Assembly (NCBI RefSeq): GCF_001591445.1
Contig: NZ_BCUX01000020.1
Location: forward strand, 54,155 to 118,154
Length of the DNA stretch: 64,000 bases
Direction of reading: 5' to 3'
Origin: Neobacillus drentensis NBRC 102427
Lineage (GTDB): Bacteria > Bacillota > Bacilli > Bacillales > Cytobacillaceae
Part shown: piece by piece, positions 50,257 through 59,122 of the stretch
How positions within the stretch are numbered: position 1 is the stretch's first letter
Layout: every line of letters begins with the position of its first letter
Position numbers and translations under genes: made by a program
Notes under the pieces: generated by a model
Seen by the model: the letters and a program-made list of their open reading frames with translations, nothing else
Databases searched by the model: none
What the model was told of the DNA's origin: nothing

Positions 50257-51543
50257 ATGAAAAAAGTACTAGCACTCTTTCTAGTTAGTATATTGATGCT
50301 AACTGCCTGTTCTTCGGGATCAAATAAAGACACTTCCGACAAGGGCAAGGATACAAAGGAAGTAACTGTATGGGCTTGGGATCCAAATTTCAACATTAAA
50401 GCAATGAATTTAGCAAAAGAAGCTTACAAATCTGAAAACCCAGATGTAAACATTAAAGTAATTGAACATGCACAAGATGATATTATCCAAAAGCTAAATA
50501 CCAGCTTAAGTTCTGGCACGACTAAAGGACTTCCGAATATTGTCTTAATCGAGGATTATCGGGCACAAAGCTTCCTTAAAGCGTATCCAGATATGTTCCA
50601 TGAATTAACTAGTTCTTTTAAAGCGGCTGATTTCGCTCAGTACAAAATTGCACCTACCAGCTTGGATGGCAAAAACTACGGTCTTCCATTCGATACAGGT
50701 GTAACAGGACTATACGTTAGAACGGACTATTTAGAAAAAGCAGGCTACAAAGTGGCAGATTTACAAAACATGGACTGGAACAAGTATATTGAAGTAGGTA
50801 AAAAGGTTAAAGAAGCAACTGGTAAATCAATGCTTACACAGGATCCAAAAGATCTTGGTCTAATTCGTATGATGATACAAACGAGCGGTTCATGGTATTT
50901 AAAGAACGACGGCGTTACACCTGACATCGCAGGCAACGCAGCATTAAAGGATGCATTCCAAACCTATAAAGCAATTTTAGATGCAGATTTAGTGAAACCT
51001 GTCTCTGACTGGGGTCAATTTGTAGCAGGCTTTAACAGCGGCGACGTTGCAACTGTTCCAACGGGTAACTGGATTACTCCATCCATTAAGGCTGAAGCTT
51101 CACAAGCCGGCAAATGGGCTGTTCTTCCGATGCCAAAACAATCAGGTATTGCAAATTCTGTAAACGCTTCTAACTTAGGCGGAAGCTCTTGGTATGTGTT
51201 AAATATCGATGGTAAAGAAAAGGCTGCGGACTTCTTAGGCAAAACATTTGGATCCAATGCTGATTTTTATCAGACTCTGAATAAAGAAATGGGCGCGATT
51301 GGTACTTATAAGCCAGCTTCTGAAGGCGAAGCTTATAAAGCAGCAGATGATTTCTTTGGAGGACAAAAAGTCGTTTCTGACTTTGCCGCCTGGACAGAGA
51401 AAATTCCTCAAGTCAACTATGGTATGCACACCTATGCAATTGAAGATATTTTAGCTGTGAGCATGCAGGATTACCTTAAAGGTAAAGATCTAGATAAAGT
51501 ATTAGAGGATGCTCAAAAGCAAGCAGAAGAACAAATTAAATAA
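50257..51543 (+). CDS. Sugar ABC transporter binding lipoprotein (galacto-oligosaccharide type)
   Basis: A 428-aa extracellular solute-binding protein (family 1). The lipobox is 'LMLTAC' at about residue 18. 'EVTVWAWDPNFNIKAMNLAKEAYKSENPDVNIKVIE' opens the domain. 'TGVTGLYVRTDYLEKAGY', 'NSGDVATVPTGNWITPSIKAE' and 'WAVLPMPK' are typical of binding proteins for oligosaccharides such as GanS/CycB. With beta- and alpha-galactosidase downstream, the ligand is probably a galacto-oligosaccharide. GGGGGAA precedes the ATG. Two hairpins separate it from the permeases. Confidence 0.9.
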   Translation: MKKVLALFLVSILMLTACSSGSNKDTSDKGKDTKEVTVWAWDPNFNIKAMNLAKEAYKSENPDVNIKVIEHAQDDIIQKLNTSLSSGTTKGLPNIVLIEDYRAQSFLKAYPDMFHELTSSFKAADFAQYKIAPTSLDGKNYGLPFDTGVTGLYVRTDYLEKAGYKVADLQNMDWNKYIEVGKKVKEATGKSMLTQDPKDLGLIRMMIQTSGSWYLKNDGVTPDIAGNAALKDAFQTYKAILDADLVKPVSDWGQFVAGFNSGDVATVPTGNWITPSIKAEASQAGKWAVLPMPKQSGIANSVNASNLGGSSWYVLNIDGKEKAADFLGKTFGSNADFYQTLNKEMGAIGTYKPASEGEAYKAADDFFGGQKVVSDFAAWTEKIPQVNYGMHTYAIEDILAVSMQDYLKGKDLDKVLEDAQKQAEEQIK

Positions 51544-51588
51544 CACAATAAGCTAGAAAGTATCAAATCTTCTTTTTAAAGAGATTAT

Positions 51589-51671
51589 GCCTTAGAAATT
51601 CGCCGGCTTCTACCATTCATGTATTGGAGCTATCTGATGTATCAGGCGACTTTCTAAGGCGTTTTCTTTTC
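51589..51671 (+). terminator. Long hairpin between binding-protein and permease genes
   Basis: GCCTTAGAAATTCGCC (51589-51604) pairs with GGCGACTTTCTAAGGC (51645-51660), then GTTTTCTTTTC. Likely stabilises the upstream mRNA and partially terminates transcription. Confidence 0.75.
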
Positions 51672-51678
51672 TTGGCCG

Positions 51679-51706
51679 CTCGCCAGTCGGCGAGTGTTTT
51701 CTTTAA
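51679..51706 (+). terminator. Second short hairpin before the permeases
   Basis: CTCGCC (51679-51684) / GGCGAG (51689-51694) followed by TGTTTTCTTT. Confidence 0.65.
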
Positions 51707-51733
51707 ACTTACAACGTAAGGAGTTGACTAAAA

Positions 51734-52663
51734 TTGATAACAGCGAAAGAAAACCACACCCAAGCCCTTCAAAAAGTAAATTCTGGTCGCAAAACTCGGT
51801 TGAAAAATAATGTCATTGGCTGGTCCTTTGTAATTATCGCTGCCGTAATGATCTTTTTGTTTTACTTCTACCCAATGGTTCAGGCTCTTATTTTATCTTT
51901 TCAAACAGGTGTTGGTGCGAACCTAACCTTTACAGGTATCGATAATTATACGCGTTTATTTAAGGATCCAACATTCCTTACCACGGTGAAAAATACAGTC
52001 ATTTATTTAATCATTCAAGTACCGGTTATGATTTTACTGGCTTTATTTCTATCGGTTCTACTGAATAATAAAACGTTAAAGTTTAAGGGCTTTTTCCGAA
52101 CAGCCATCTTCTTACCATGCGTAACCTCACTTGTTGCCTATTCCGTAATCTTCAAATATTTGTTTGGTCAAGATGGCATTATCAATATGATGTTAATGAA
52201 AATTTCATTAATCTCGGAACCAATTCAATGGCTCACGGATCCCTTTTGGGCAAAAATTGCTATTATCATAGCTATCACTTGGCGTTGGACCGGATACAAT
52301 ATGATCTTCTATTTATCCGCCCTTCAAAATGTCGATGAATCTATTTATGAAGCAGCTAGAATTGACGGGGCATCGCCAATTCAGCAATTTTTCAAAATAA
52401 CCATCCCAATGTTGAAACCGATTATCCTATTTACATCGATTACTTCAACCATTGGTACACTGCAATTATTTGATGAGGTCATGAATATTACCAAAGGTGG
52501 ACCTGGTAATGCGACAATGACCATTTCTCAGTATATCTATAATTTATCGTTTAAGTATACTCCGGACTTTGGGTATGCGGCGACTGTCTCATATGCAATT
52601 GTCATTATGATTGTTATCTTCTCTATCATTCAGTTTAAGGCGGCAGGTGATAATAATGAATAA
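51734..52663 (+). CDS. Sugar ABC permease, MalF-type
   Basis: A 309-aa membrane protein from TTG 51734, with AAGGAG 11-16 bases upstream. Six helices. The permease signature is 'YEAARIDGASPIQQFFKITIPMLKPIILFT' (EAA loop, about 215-245). 'DEVMNITKGGPGNATMTISQYIYNLSF' is typical of the first subunit of CUT1-family sugar importers. It overlaps the second permease by 8 bases. No ATPase is encoded nearby, so the shared MsmX-type ATPase probably serves it. Confidence 0.9.
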   Translation: MITAKENHTQALQKVNSGRKTRLKNNVIGWSFVIIAAVMIFLFYFYPMVQALILSFQTGVGANLTFTGIDNYTRLFKDPTFLTTVKNTVIYLIIQVPVMILLALFLSVLLNNKTLKFKGFFRTAIFLPCVTSLVAYSVIFKYLFGQDGIINMMLMKISLISEPIQWLTDPFWAKIAIIIAITWRWTGYNMIFYLSALQNVDESIYEAARIDGASPIQQFFKITIPMLKPIILFTSITSTIGTLQLFDEVMNITKGGPGNATMTISQYIYNLSFKYTPDFGYAATVSYAIVIMIVIFSIIQFKAAGDNNE

Positions 52664-53480
52664 GCTAAAAAGCACATTCAGCTATACAGTTCTAGTCATC
52701 GCAGCCATTGTTTCTATGTTTCCCTTTTTATGGATGATTGTGAGCTCGACCAACAAGTCTGTCGATGTGACGCAAGGAAGGATGATGCCTGGCAGTCACT
52801 TTATGCAAAACCTTCACAATCTGCTGGACACGGTGGATCTTGTACCTGCGTTAATTAATTCAACAAAAATCTCGGTAATAACTACTATCCTTGCCATGCT
52901 GATTGCTTCCTTGGCGGGATATGGATTTGAAATTTATAAAAGTAAATCCAAGGATTTTGTATTTAACATTTTGTTAGTTTCGATGATGATTCCTTTTGCT
53001 GCATTGATGGTACCGCTCTTTAGAATGTTTGCGACCATTTCACAATCCTTACCGTTTATTGGCATTGATACAATTGCAGCTGTCTTATTACCGACCGTTA
53101 CAACCGCCTACTTGATCTTTTTCTTTAGACAAAGTACTAAGATGTTTCCGAAGGAAATCCTTGAGGCAGGGAGAATCGATGGACTATCCGAATTGGGATG
53201 TTTCTTTCGGATTTATCTTCCGACAATGAAGACAACGTACGCTGCAGCAGCCATTATTACCTTCATGGCCAGCTGGAACAGTTATTTATGGCCGCTTGTT
53301 GTGTTGCAGTCACCAGAGAACCAGACCATTCCACTGTTAATTTCGAATCTCGGTTCCAGTTACTCACCGGACTTTGGAATGATCATGACAGCAATTGTGA
53401 TTGCAACCTTGCCGGCAGCAATTATCTTCTTCATTATGCAAAAGCATTTTGTCGCTGGCATGATGGGATCTGTTAAATAG
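52656..53480 (+). CDS. Sugar ABC permease, MalG-type
   Basis: A 274-aa product from ATG 52656 (CAGGTGATA upstream); the open frame extends to 52611 inside the previous gene. Six helices. The EAA loop is 'LEAGRIDGLSELGCFFRIYLPTMKTTYAAAAI' (about 170-200), and the end is 'GMIMTAIVIATLPAAIIFFIMQKHFVAGMMGSVK'. This is the usual CUT1 second subunit. It forms the channel with the MalF-type partner. Confidence 0.9.
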   Translation: MNKLKSTFSYTVLVIAAIVSMFPFLWMIVSSTNKSVDVTQGRMMPGSHFMQNLHNLLDTVDLVPALINSTKISVITTILAMLIASLAGYGFEIYKSKSKDFVFNILLVSMMIPFAALMVPLFRMFATISQSLPFIGIDTIAAVLLPTVTTAYLIFFFRQSTKMFPKEILEAGRIDGLSELGCFFRIYLPTMKTTYAAAAIITFMASWNSYLWPLVVLQSPENQTIPLLISNLGSSYSPDFGMIMTAIVIATLPAAIIFFIMQKHFVAGMMGSVK

Positions 53481-53545
53481 TAGCAAGGTAAAATGATTTC
53501 TATTTTTACCATTTTGAAAAAATGTAGATTGAAAGAGTGATGATG

Positions 53546-56500
53546 ATGACAACAATTCCAAAAATAGATTGGCTGACGGATGTGAATGTGTTTGCCGTGA
53601 ATCGATTGCCTGCACACTCCGATCACTTATATTACGAAACATTGGAGCAAGCAAAAACCTCAGGTCCAATGGCGATGCGCCATGACCTAAACGGAAACTG
53701 GAAATTCAACTATAGCGTCAATCCGGATAATCGTCCGGAGAACTTTTACCAAGTGGATTTTAATTGTTCTGGCTGGGGAGACATTACCGTACCTGGGCAC
53801 ATACAGCTTCAGGGCTACGGAAAACCACAATATGTAAATACGATGTACCCATGGGATGGCCTTAATGAGATTCGTCCGCCTGAGATTCCACTCGATCATA
53901 ATCCAGTGGGCAGCTATGTGAAGATGTTTACGGTGCCTGAAAACATGATAGATAAGCCTTTGTACATTTCTTTCCAAGGAGTAGAGTCAGCGTTTTATTT
54001 GTGGCTAAACGGGGAGTTTGTCGGCTACAGTGAGGATTCTTTCACACCAGCGGAGTTTGATCTCACCCCTTTCCTTACGAATGGTGAAAATAAGCTAGCC
54101 GTGGAGGTATACCAGCGAAGCACAGGAAGTTGGCTGGAGGATCAAGATTTCTGGCGTTTTTCAGGTATTTTTCGCGATGTTTATCTCTACACTGTACCGG
54201 AAATTCACGTCTATGATGCCTGCGTTCGTGCCGAATTGAATGATGCCTTTACGCAAGGAACGCTTAAAGTAGACCTCAAGCTATTGTCTGGTAACGCTTC
54301 TCCTTCAAAAATTGTAACAGAATTGTACGATACAGAAGGCAGCTTGATATCAACCCGTACGATTGGCAATAATGTCGGAAAATGGTCAGCAATGATGGAC
54401 GTTGAGACTCCCAAATTATGGAGCGCAGAAAGTCCATATTTATACAAGCTTTATATTCAAGTGTATAACGAGAAAGGTAGTTTGGTAGAAGTTGTTCCGC
54501 AAAATGTGGGCTTCAGAAGGTTTGAACTCATTAATAAAATCATGCATCTCAATGGGGAACGGATTGTATTCAAGGGCGTGAATCGTCATGAATTCAATTG
54601 CCGGACGGGCCGTGCGATTACAAAGGAAGACATGCTTTGGGATATTAAAACGCTGAAACAAAATAACATCAACTCTGTTCGGACGTCTCATTATCCGAAT
54701 CAAAGTTACTGGTACGAGTTATGTGATGAATACGGTGTTTATGTCATTGATGAAATGAACCTGGAAACGCACGGATCATGGCAAAAGATGGGGGCTGTCG
54801 AGCCGTCCTGGAATATTCCCGGGAATAAGCCGGAGTGGGAGAATATTGTTATGGATAGGGCTGTTTCCATGGTTGAACGGGATAAGAATCATCCGTCCAT
54901 CCTGATATGGTCATGCGGGAATGAATCCTATGCAGGTGAGGTTATTCTTAACGTGTCTAAATATTTTAAGAGAGTGGACCCAAGCCGCTTAGTTCATTAC
55001 GAAGGTGTATTTCATGCTCGTGAATATAATGAAACGAGTGATATGGAAAGCCGTATGTATGCCAAACCGGCTGATATTGAGGACTATTTGAATGCAAATC
55101 CGGAAAAGCCATACATTAGCTGCGAATATATGCATGCAATGGGAAATTCACTTGGCGGGATGTACAAATATACAGATCTAGAGAAGAAGTATCCAATGTA
55201 TCAAGGCGGTTTTATTTGGGATTATATTGACCAATCGCTAATCAAAAAAGATCGCTACGGGAAGGAATTTTTCGCAACGGGCGGTGACTTTGATGACCGT
55301 CCGACCGATTATGGCTTCAGTACAAATGGGATCGTTTATTCTAATAGAGAACTTTCACCTAAGATGCAGGAAGTCAAATATTTATATCAAAACTTTAAGC
55401 TAAACCCTGATCAGACCGGTGTATCAATTATCAATGACAGCCTGTTCTCTGATCTAACTGACTATGATTTGGAATACTTCCTTTACCTTGAGGGCAAGGA
55501 ATTGTATCGAAATAAGCTTGAGGTAAATGTTGGACCTCTTAGCGAGGGAAGAGCAGAATTTAAACTGCCTGCTGGTGTCATGAGTGCTTCCGGGGAGTAC
55601 TGTATTCAAACCTCCTTGGTCTTAAAGCAAAAAACACTCTGGGCTGAGGCTGGTTATGAGATTGCATTTGGACAATTTGTATTTCAGGTAAAGGCGGTAG
55701 AAAAGTCTGCCGCTGCACAGGGAGAGTTAAGAGTCGTTGAAGGTGATGTCAATATAGGTGTCCATGGCAGGGACTTTACGATTCTGTTCTCGAAACAGGC
55801 CGGCAGCCTCGTTTCACTTAATTACGCGGGAAAAGAGATGATTGCTCTTCCGCCGGCACCATTATTCTGGCGGGCGACCACGGATAACGATCGCGGTTAC
55901 TCACAAGGCTTTCATTCAGGGCTTTGGTACGCAGCCAGTCTGACCAGAAGATGTGTTGGTATTGAACTCGAAAATGACAAAGGCCAAGTGACTGTTGCTT
56001 TTACCTATCAATTATCTATAAGTGAAGAAGTTGTGGTGAAAATAGGTTATACGGTTTTTGCCGATGGCAGTGTGCGTGTGAAATCGATTTATCAAGGTGC
56101 AGATCATCTTCCACAGATGCCGATTTTTGCCGTATCCTTTAAGGTGCCGGCGGATTATGATCAATTAGAATGGTACGCCATGGGTCCTGAAGAAAACTAC
56201 TCGGACCGTGCACAGGGAGCCAAACTTGGTATCTTTAACAATAGTGTATCAGAGAATTTGAGCGGATATGTTATGCCGCAAGAGTCAGGCAACCGCACTG
56301 GAGTACGCCGGGTAAGTGTGACAAACCAGGATGGACAAGGACTAAGAATTTCTGCTGTTACCGAACCATTGGAGTGCAATTTTTCTCCATATACAGCTTT
56401 TGAACTCGAGAATGCTCAACATCATTACGAGCTTCCGAATGTCCATTACACGGTTGTGACGGTAGCAGGCAAGCAGATGGGTGTTGGTGGAGACGACAGC

Positions 56501-56581
56501 TGGGGCGCACCGGTCCATGATGAACACCTCATTCATGCTGACAAAGACATAGAATTCGAGTTTATCATTAATCGAATTTAA
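53546..56581 (+). CDS. lacZ: Beta-galactosidase, GH2 (LacZ-type)
   Basis: A protein of about 1011 aa, close to the usual LacZ length. A sugar-binding jelly roll lies at the N-terminus ('GNWKFNYSVNPDNRPENFY', 'EDQDFWRFSGIFRDVYL'). The GH2 TIM barrel has acid/base Glu460 in 'WSCGNESYAGEV' and nucleophile Glu527 in 'SCEYMHAMGNSLGG'. A C-terminal beta-galactosidase small-chain domain ends in 'YAMGPEENYSDRAQGAKLG'. It has no signal peptide and so cleaves imported lactose or galacto-oligosaccharides in the cytoplasm. The start lies in a run GTG-ATG-ATG-ATG at 53537-53548; the last ATG has the best spacing. Confidence 0.95.
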   Translation: MTTIPKIDWLTDVNVFAVNRLPAHSDHLYYETLEQAKTSGPMAMRHDLNGNWKFNYSVNPDNRPENFYQVDFNCSGWGDITVPGHIQLQGYGKPQYVNTMYPWDGLNEIRPPEIPLDHNPVGSYVKMFTVPENMIDKPLYISFQGVESAFYLWLNGEFVGYSEDSFTPAEFDLTPFLTNGENKLAVEVYQRSTGSWLEDQDFWRFSGIFRDVYLYTVPEIHVYDACVRAELNDAFTQGTLKVDLKLLSGNASPSKIVTELYDTEGSLISTRTIGNNVGKWSAMMDVETPKLWSAESPYLYKLYIQVYNEKGSLVEVVPQNVGFRRFELINKIMHLNGERIVFKGVNRHEFNCRTGRAITKEDMLWDIKTLKQNNINSVRTSHYPNQSYWYELCDEYGVYVIDEMNLETHGSWQKMGAVEPSWNIPGNKPEWENIVMDRAVSMVERDKNHPSILIWSCGNESYAGEVILNVSKYFKRVDPSRLVHYEGVFHAREYNETSDMESRMYAKPADIEDYLNANPEKPYISCEYMHAMGNSLGGMYKYTDLEKKYPMYQGGFIWDYIDQSLIKKDRYGKEFFATGGDFDDRPTDYGFSTNGIVYSNRELSPKMQEVKYLYQNFKLNPDQTGVSIINDSLFSDLTDYDLEYFLYLEGKELYRNKLEVNVGPLSEGRAEFKLPAGVMSASGEYCIQTSLVLKQKTLWAEAGYEIAFGQFVFQVKAVEKSAAAQGELRVVEGDVNIGVHGRDFTILFSKQAGSLVSLNYAGKEMIALPPAPLFWRATTDNDRGYSQGFHSGLWYAASLTRRCVGIELENDKGQVTVAFTYQLSISEEVVVKIGYTVFADGSVRVKSIYQGADHLPQMPIFAVSFKVPADYDQLEWYAMGPEENYSDRAQGAKLGIFNNSVSENLSGYVMPQESGNRTGVRRVSVTNQDGQGLRISAVTEPLECNFSPYTAFELENAQHHYELPNVHYTVVTVAGKQMGVGGDDSWGAPVHDEHLIHADKDIEFEFIINRI

Positions 56582-56603
56582 TTATAAAATGGATCAAATA
56601 AAG

Positions 56604-56632
56604 AAAGAGCCTGACATTCCAGGCTCTTTCCT
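56604..56632 (+). terminator. Terminator after beta-galactosidase
   Basis: AAAGAGCCTG / CAGGCTCTTT hairpin followed by CC and T. Confidence 0.85.
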
Positions 56633-56661
56633 TATAAGTAACTGCTGAATTTTATAAAGAA

Positions 56662-56708
56662 AAGTTGATTGGAGCGGAAAGCGAAGCGCCTGGAGCGGAA
56701 ATCAACTT
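56662..56708. repeat. Dispersed GTTGATT...AATCAAC repeat, long form
   Basis: GTTGATT and AATCAAC bound a core with two GGAGCGGAA copies around GCGAAGCGCCT. The short copy at 11549-11579 lacks one GGAGCGGAAAGC. Confidence 0.75.
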
Positions 56709-56745
56709 ATGTTTTATATAAACCAACTTTGTGAAGGAGAAAGTT

Positions 56746-58983
56746 ATGCTTATTCATGTGAATCAGGAAAACAGCCAGTTTCATTTAACAAATGGTCAAA
56801 TAAGTTATATTTTTCACGTGATGAAAAATGGACAATTAGGCCATCTTTATTACGGTAAGGCATTGCGTCATCGCGATGATTTCTCCCATTTGCAAACGTA
56901 TGATGTACCAACTGGGGCAACTACTCACATATACGCAGACGACCCAGCCTTTGGTCTGGAAACTTTGCGTCAAGAATTCCCAGCCTACGGAAATTCCGAT
57001 TTTCGCGAACCAGCGATTAGTGTATCAAAAATAACGGCTAACCATATTCCCAATTTCATCTATGATTCGTATCTGCTGGTAGAAGGAAAACAGCGACTTG
57101 AAGGTTTGCCTGCTACCTATACAGAAGACAATCACGACGCAAGTACACTTCAAATCATTTTAAAAGATGAGTTTCTTCAAGCGGAATTGCACTTGAATTA
57201 TACAATTTTCCGTGACAAACCTGTGATAACGAGAAGTGCCGCCCTCATCAATAAAGGTACAGAGGAATTAGTTATCGATCGATTAATGGGAGCATCACTC
57301 GACCTTCCGGATAGAGACTTTGTATTTACCCATTTAGCTGGTGCGTGGTCACGGGAGCGCCATGTCAAGGAGAGAAATCTTGAAACAGGCATACAGTCTA
57401 TTTCCAGTCTGCGCGGTGCCAGCTCTCATCACCATAATCCATTCTTGGCCCTCAAACGGCCCGAGGCGACGGAACATGCCGGTGAAGTATTTGGCTTTAA
57501 TTTTATCTATAGCAGTAATTTCCTCATGCAGATAGAAGTGGATCACTATGACATGGCTCGGCTTACTGTCGGGATTCATCCGTTCGGCTTTAAGTGGAAT
57601 TTACAGCCGCAAGCAACCTTCCAAACCCCGGAAGTGGTTATGGTGTATTCTGATCAAGGTTTAAACGGGATGAGTCAGGCCTTTCATGCTCTATACCGCG
57701 AGCATCTCATTCAAGCTCAATGGAAGAAGGCTGTGCGCCCGATATTGATCAACAATTGGGAAGCCACCTACTTTGATTTCGATGAAGATAAGCTTGTGAA
57801 GATTGCAAAATCTGCGAGTGAACTAGGAATCGAGTTATTTGTCCTAGATGATGGCTGGTTTGGAAAACGGAATGATGATACGTCCTCACTAGGCGATTGG
57901 CATGTCGACTTAAATAAACTTCCAAATGGGTTAGAAAGTTTAGCGATTAAAATAGCAGAAACGGGTATGAAATTCGGGCTTTGGTTTGAGCCGGAAATGA
58001 TCAGCCCGAATAGTGAATTATTTACCGAGCATCCAGATTGGGCAGTGGGTTTGCCTGGCCAGCACAATACTTTGGGGCGCAATCAATTGGTCTTAGATTT
58101 TTCACGGCAGGAAATAGTGGATTATCTGTATGAGAAAATGTCCGCCATCATTAAACAAACAAACCTATCTTATATTAAATGGGATATGAATCGAAACATA
58201 ACGGAAGCATTCTCGCAAAAACTTCCTGTTGGTCAGCAAGGGGAGTTTTTCCACCGCTATATCTTAGGGGTTTATCAACTTTATGAACGGTTAACGAATG
58301 AATTTCCGCAGGTGTTGTTTGAATCTTGTGCAGGCGGGGGCGGACGGTTTGATCCTGGTATGTTGTATTATGCACCACAGGCGTGGACGAGCGATGATAC
58401 GGATGCGATTGAAAGACTTAAAATCCAGTATGGTACATCCTTTGCTTATCCACTTTACAGTATGGGTTCGCATGTCTCGGCTGTTCCGAATCACCAAACA
58501 TTACGGCGGGCACCCTTAAAAACAAGAGCAAACACCGCTTATTTTGGGACATTTGGCTATGAACTGGACCCTCTGACATTAACCGCAGAGGAACGCGAGG
58601 AAGTTAAAGAGCAGGTGGCTTTTTATAAACAGTATCGAGGATTAATACGTGATGGTCACTTTTATCGCTGCTTAAGTCCGTTTTTGAATAATGAAACGGC
58701 TTGGATGGTGGTTAGCCAAGATCAGTCAGAGGCATTGATTGGTTGGTATAAGGTGTTGGCAACGCCAAATCCTAGAAAACATCAGACAATTTGTCTTAGT
58801 GGACTAGATGAATCGAAAATGTATAAAGTCTCTGGCAGCGAGCGAATGTATTATGGTGATGAACTAATGCAGGTGGGACTGCCGCTTCCGACGGAGTTTA
58901 ATGGATGTAATGGCGGGAGTGCCGAGCGTGGCGGCGACTTTCAGTCATATGTTTTTTATTTGAAAAGTACTGAAGCAAATTAA
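56746..58983 (+). CDS. Alpha-galactosidase, GH36
   Basis: A 745-aa cytoplasmic enzyme from ATG 56746 (AAGGAG 7-12 bases upstream). An N-terminal beta-sandwich domain (about 1-330) precedes the catalytic barrel: 'PILINNWEATYFDFDEDKLV', 'FVLDDGWFGKRNDD', 'KFGLWFEPEMISPNSELF', nucleophile Asp480 in 'YIKWDMNRNI', 'SCAGGGGRFDPGML' and acid/base Asp550 in 'WTSDDTDAIERL'. The spacing of 70 residues between the two catalytic acids matches the AgaA/AgaB enzymes of Geobacillus. It releases galactose from melibiose/raffinose-type sugars, feeding GalK. Confidence 0.95.
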   Translation: MLIHVNQENSQFHLTNGQISYIFHVMKNGQLGHLYYGKALRHRDDFSHLQTYDVPTGATTHIYADDPAFGLETLRQEFPAYGNSDFREPAISVSKITANHIPNFIYDSYLLVEGKQRLEGLPATYTEDNHDASTLQIILKDEFLQAELHLNYTIFRDKPVITRSAALINKGTEELVIDRLMGASLDLPDRDFVFTHLAGAWSRERHVKERNLETGIQSISSLRGASSHHHNPFLALKRPEATEHAGEVFGFNFIYSSNFLMQIEVDHYDMARLTVGIHPFGFKWNLQPQATFQTPEVVMVYSDQGLNGMSQAFHALYREHLIQAQWKKAVRPILINNWEATYFDFDEDKLVKIAKSASELGIELFVLDDGWFGKRNDDTSSLGDWHVDLNKLPNGLESLAIKIAETGMKFGLWFEPEMISPNSELFTEHPDWAVGLPGQHNTLGRNQLVLDFSRQEIVDYLYEKMSAIIKQTNLSYIKWDMNRNITEAFSQKLPVGQQGEFFHRYILGVYQLYERLTNEFPQVLFESCAGGGGRFDPGMLYYAPQAWTSDDTDAIERLKIQYGTSFAYPLYSMGSHVSAVPNHQTLRRAPLKTRANTAYFGTFGYELDPLTLTAEEREEVKEQVAFYKQYRGLIRDGHFYRCLSPFLNNETAWMVVSQDQSEALIGWYKVLATPNPRKHQTICLSGLDESKMYKVSGSERMYYGDELMQVGLPLPTEFNGCNGGSAERGGDFQSYVFYLKSTEAN

Positions 58984-58995
58984 TTGGAACAAAGT

Positions 58996-59025
58996 AGGAC
59001 GGGTAGCAATATCCGTCCTTTTTTA
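58996..59025 (+). terminator. Terminator after alpha-galactosidase
   Basis: AGGACGG / CCGTCCT hairpin followed by six Ts. Confidence 0.85.
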
Positions 59026-59033
59026 GTTAAATT

Positions 59034-59086
59034 TTTAGTAAAATAATTGAAAAATTTTACTAAAGAAGGTAAAATAAAATTATAAT
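59034..59086 (+). promoter_or_regulatory. gal operon promoter with inverted-repeat operator
   Basis: TTTAGTAAAA (59034-59043) and TTTTACTAAA (59055-59064) form a perfect 10-bp inverted repeat with an 11-base gap. A -10 TATAAT lies at 59081-59086, and the right half-site occupies the -35 region. This suits repression by the LacI-family GalR at the end of the operon. Confidence 0.7.
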
Positions 59087-59122
59087 TACTTACAAGACAC
59101 AAGACTGCTGGAGGAATATAAA

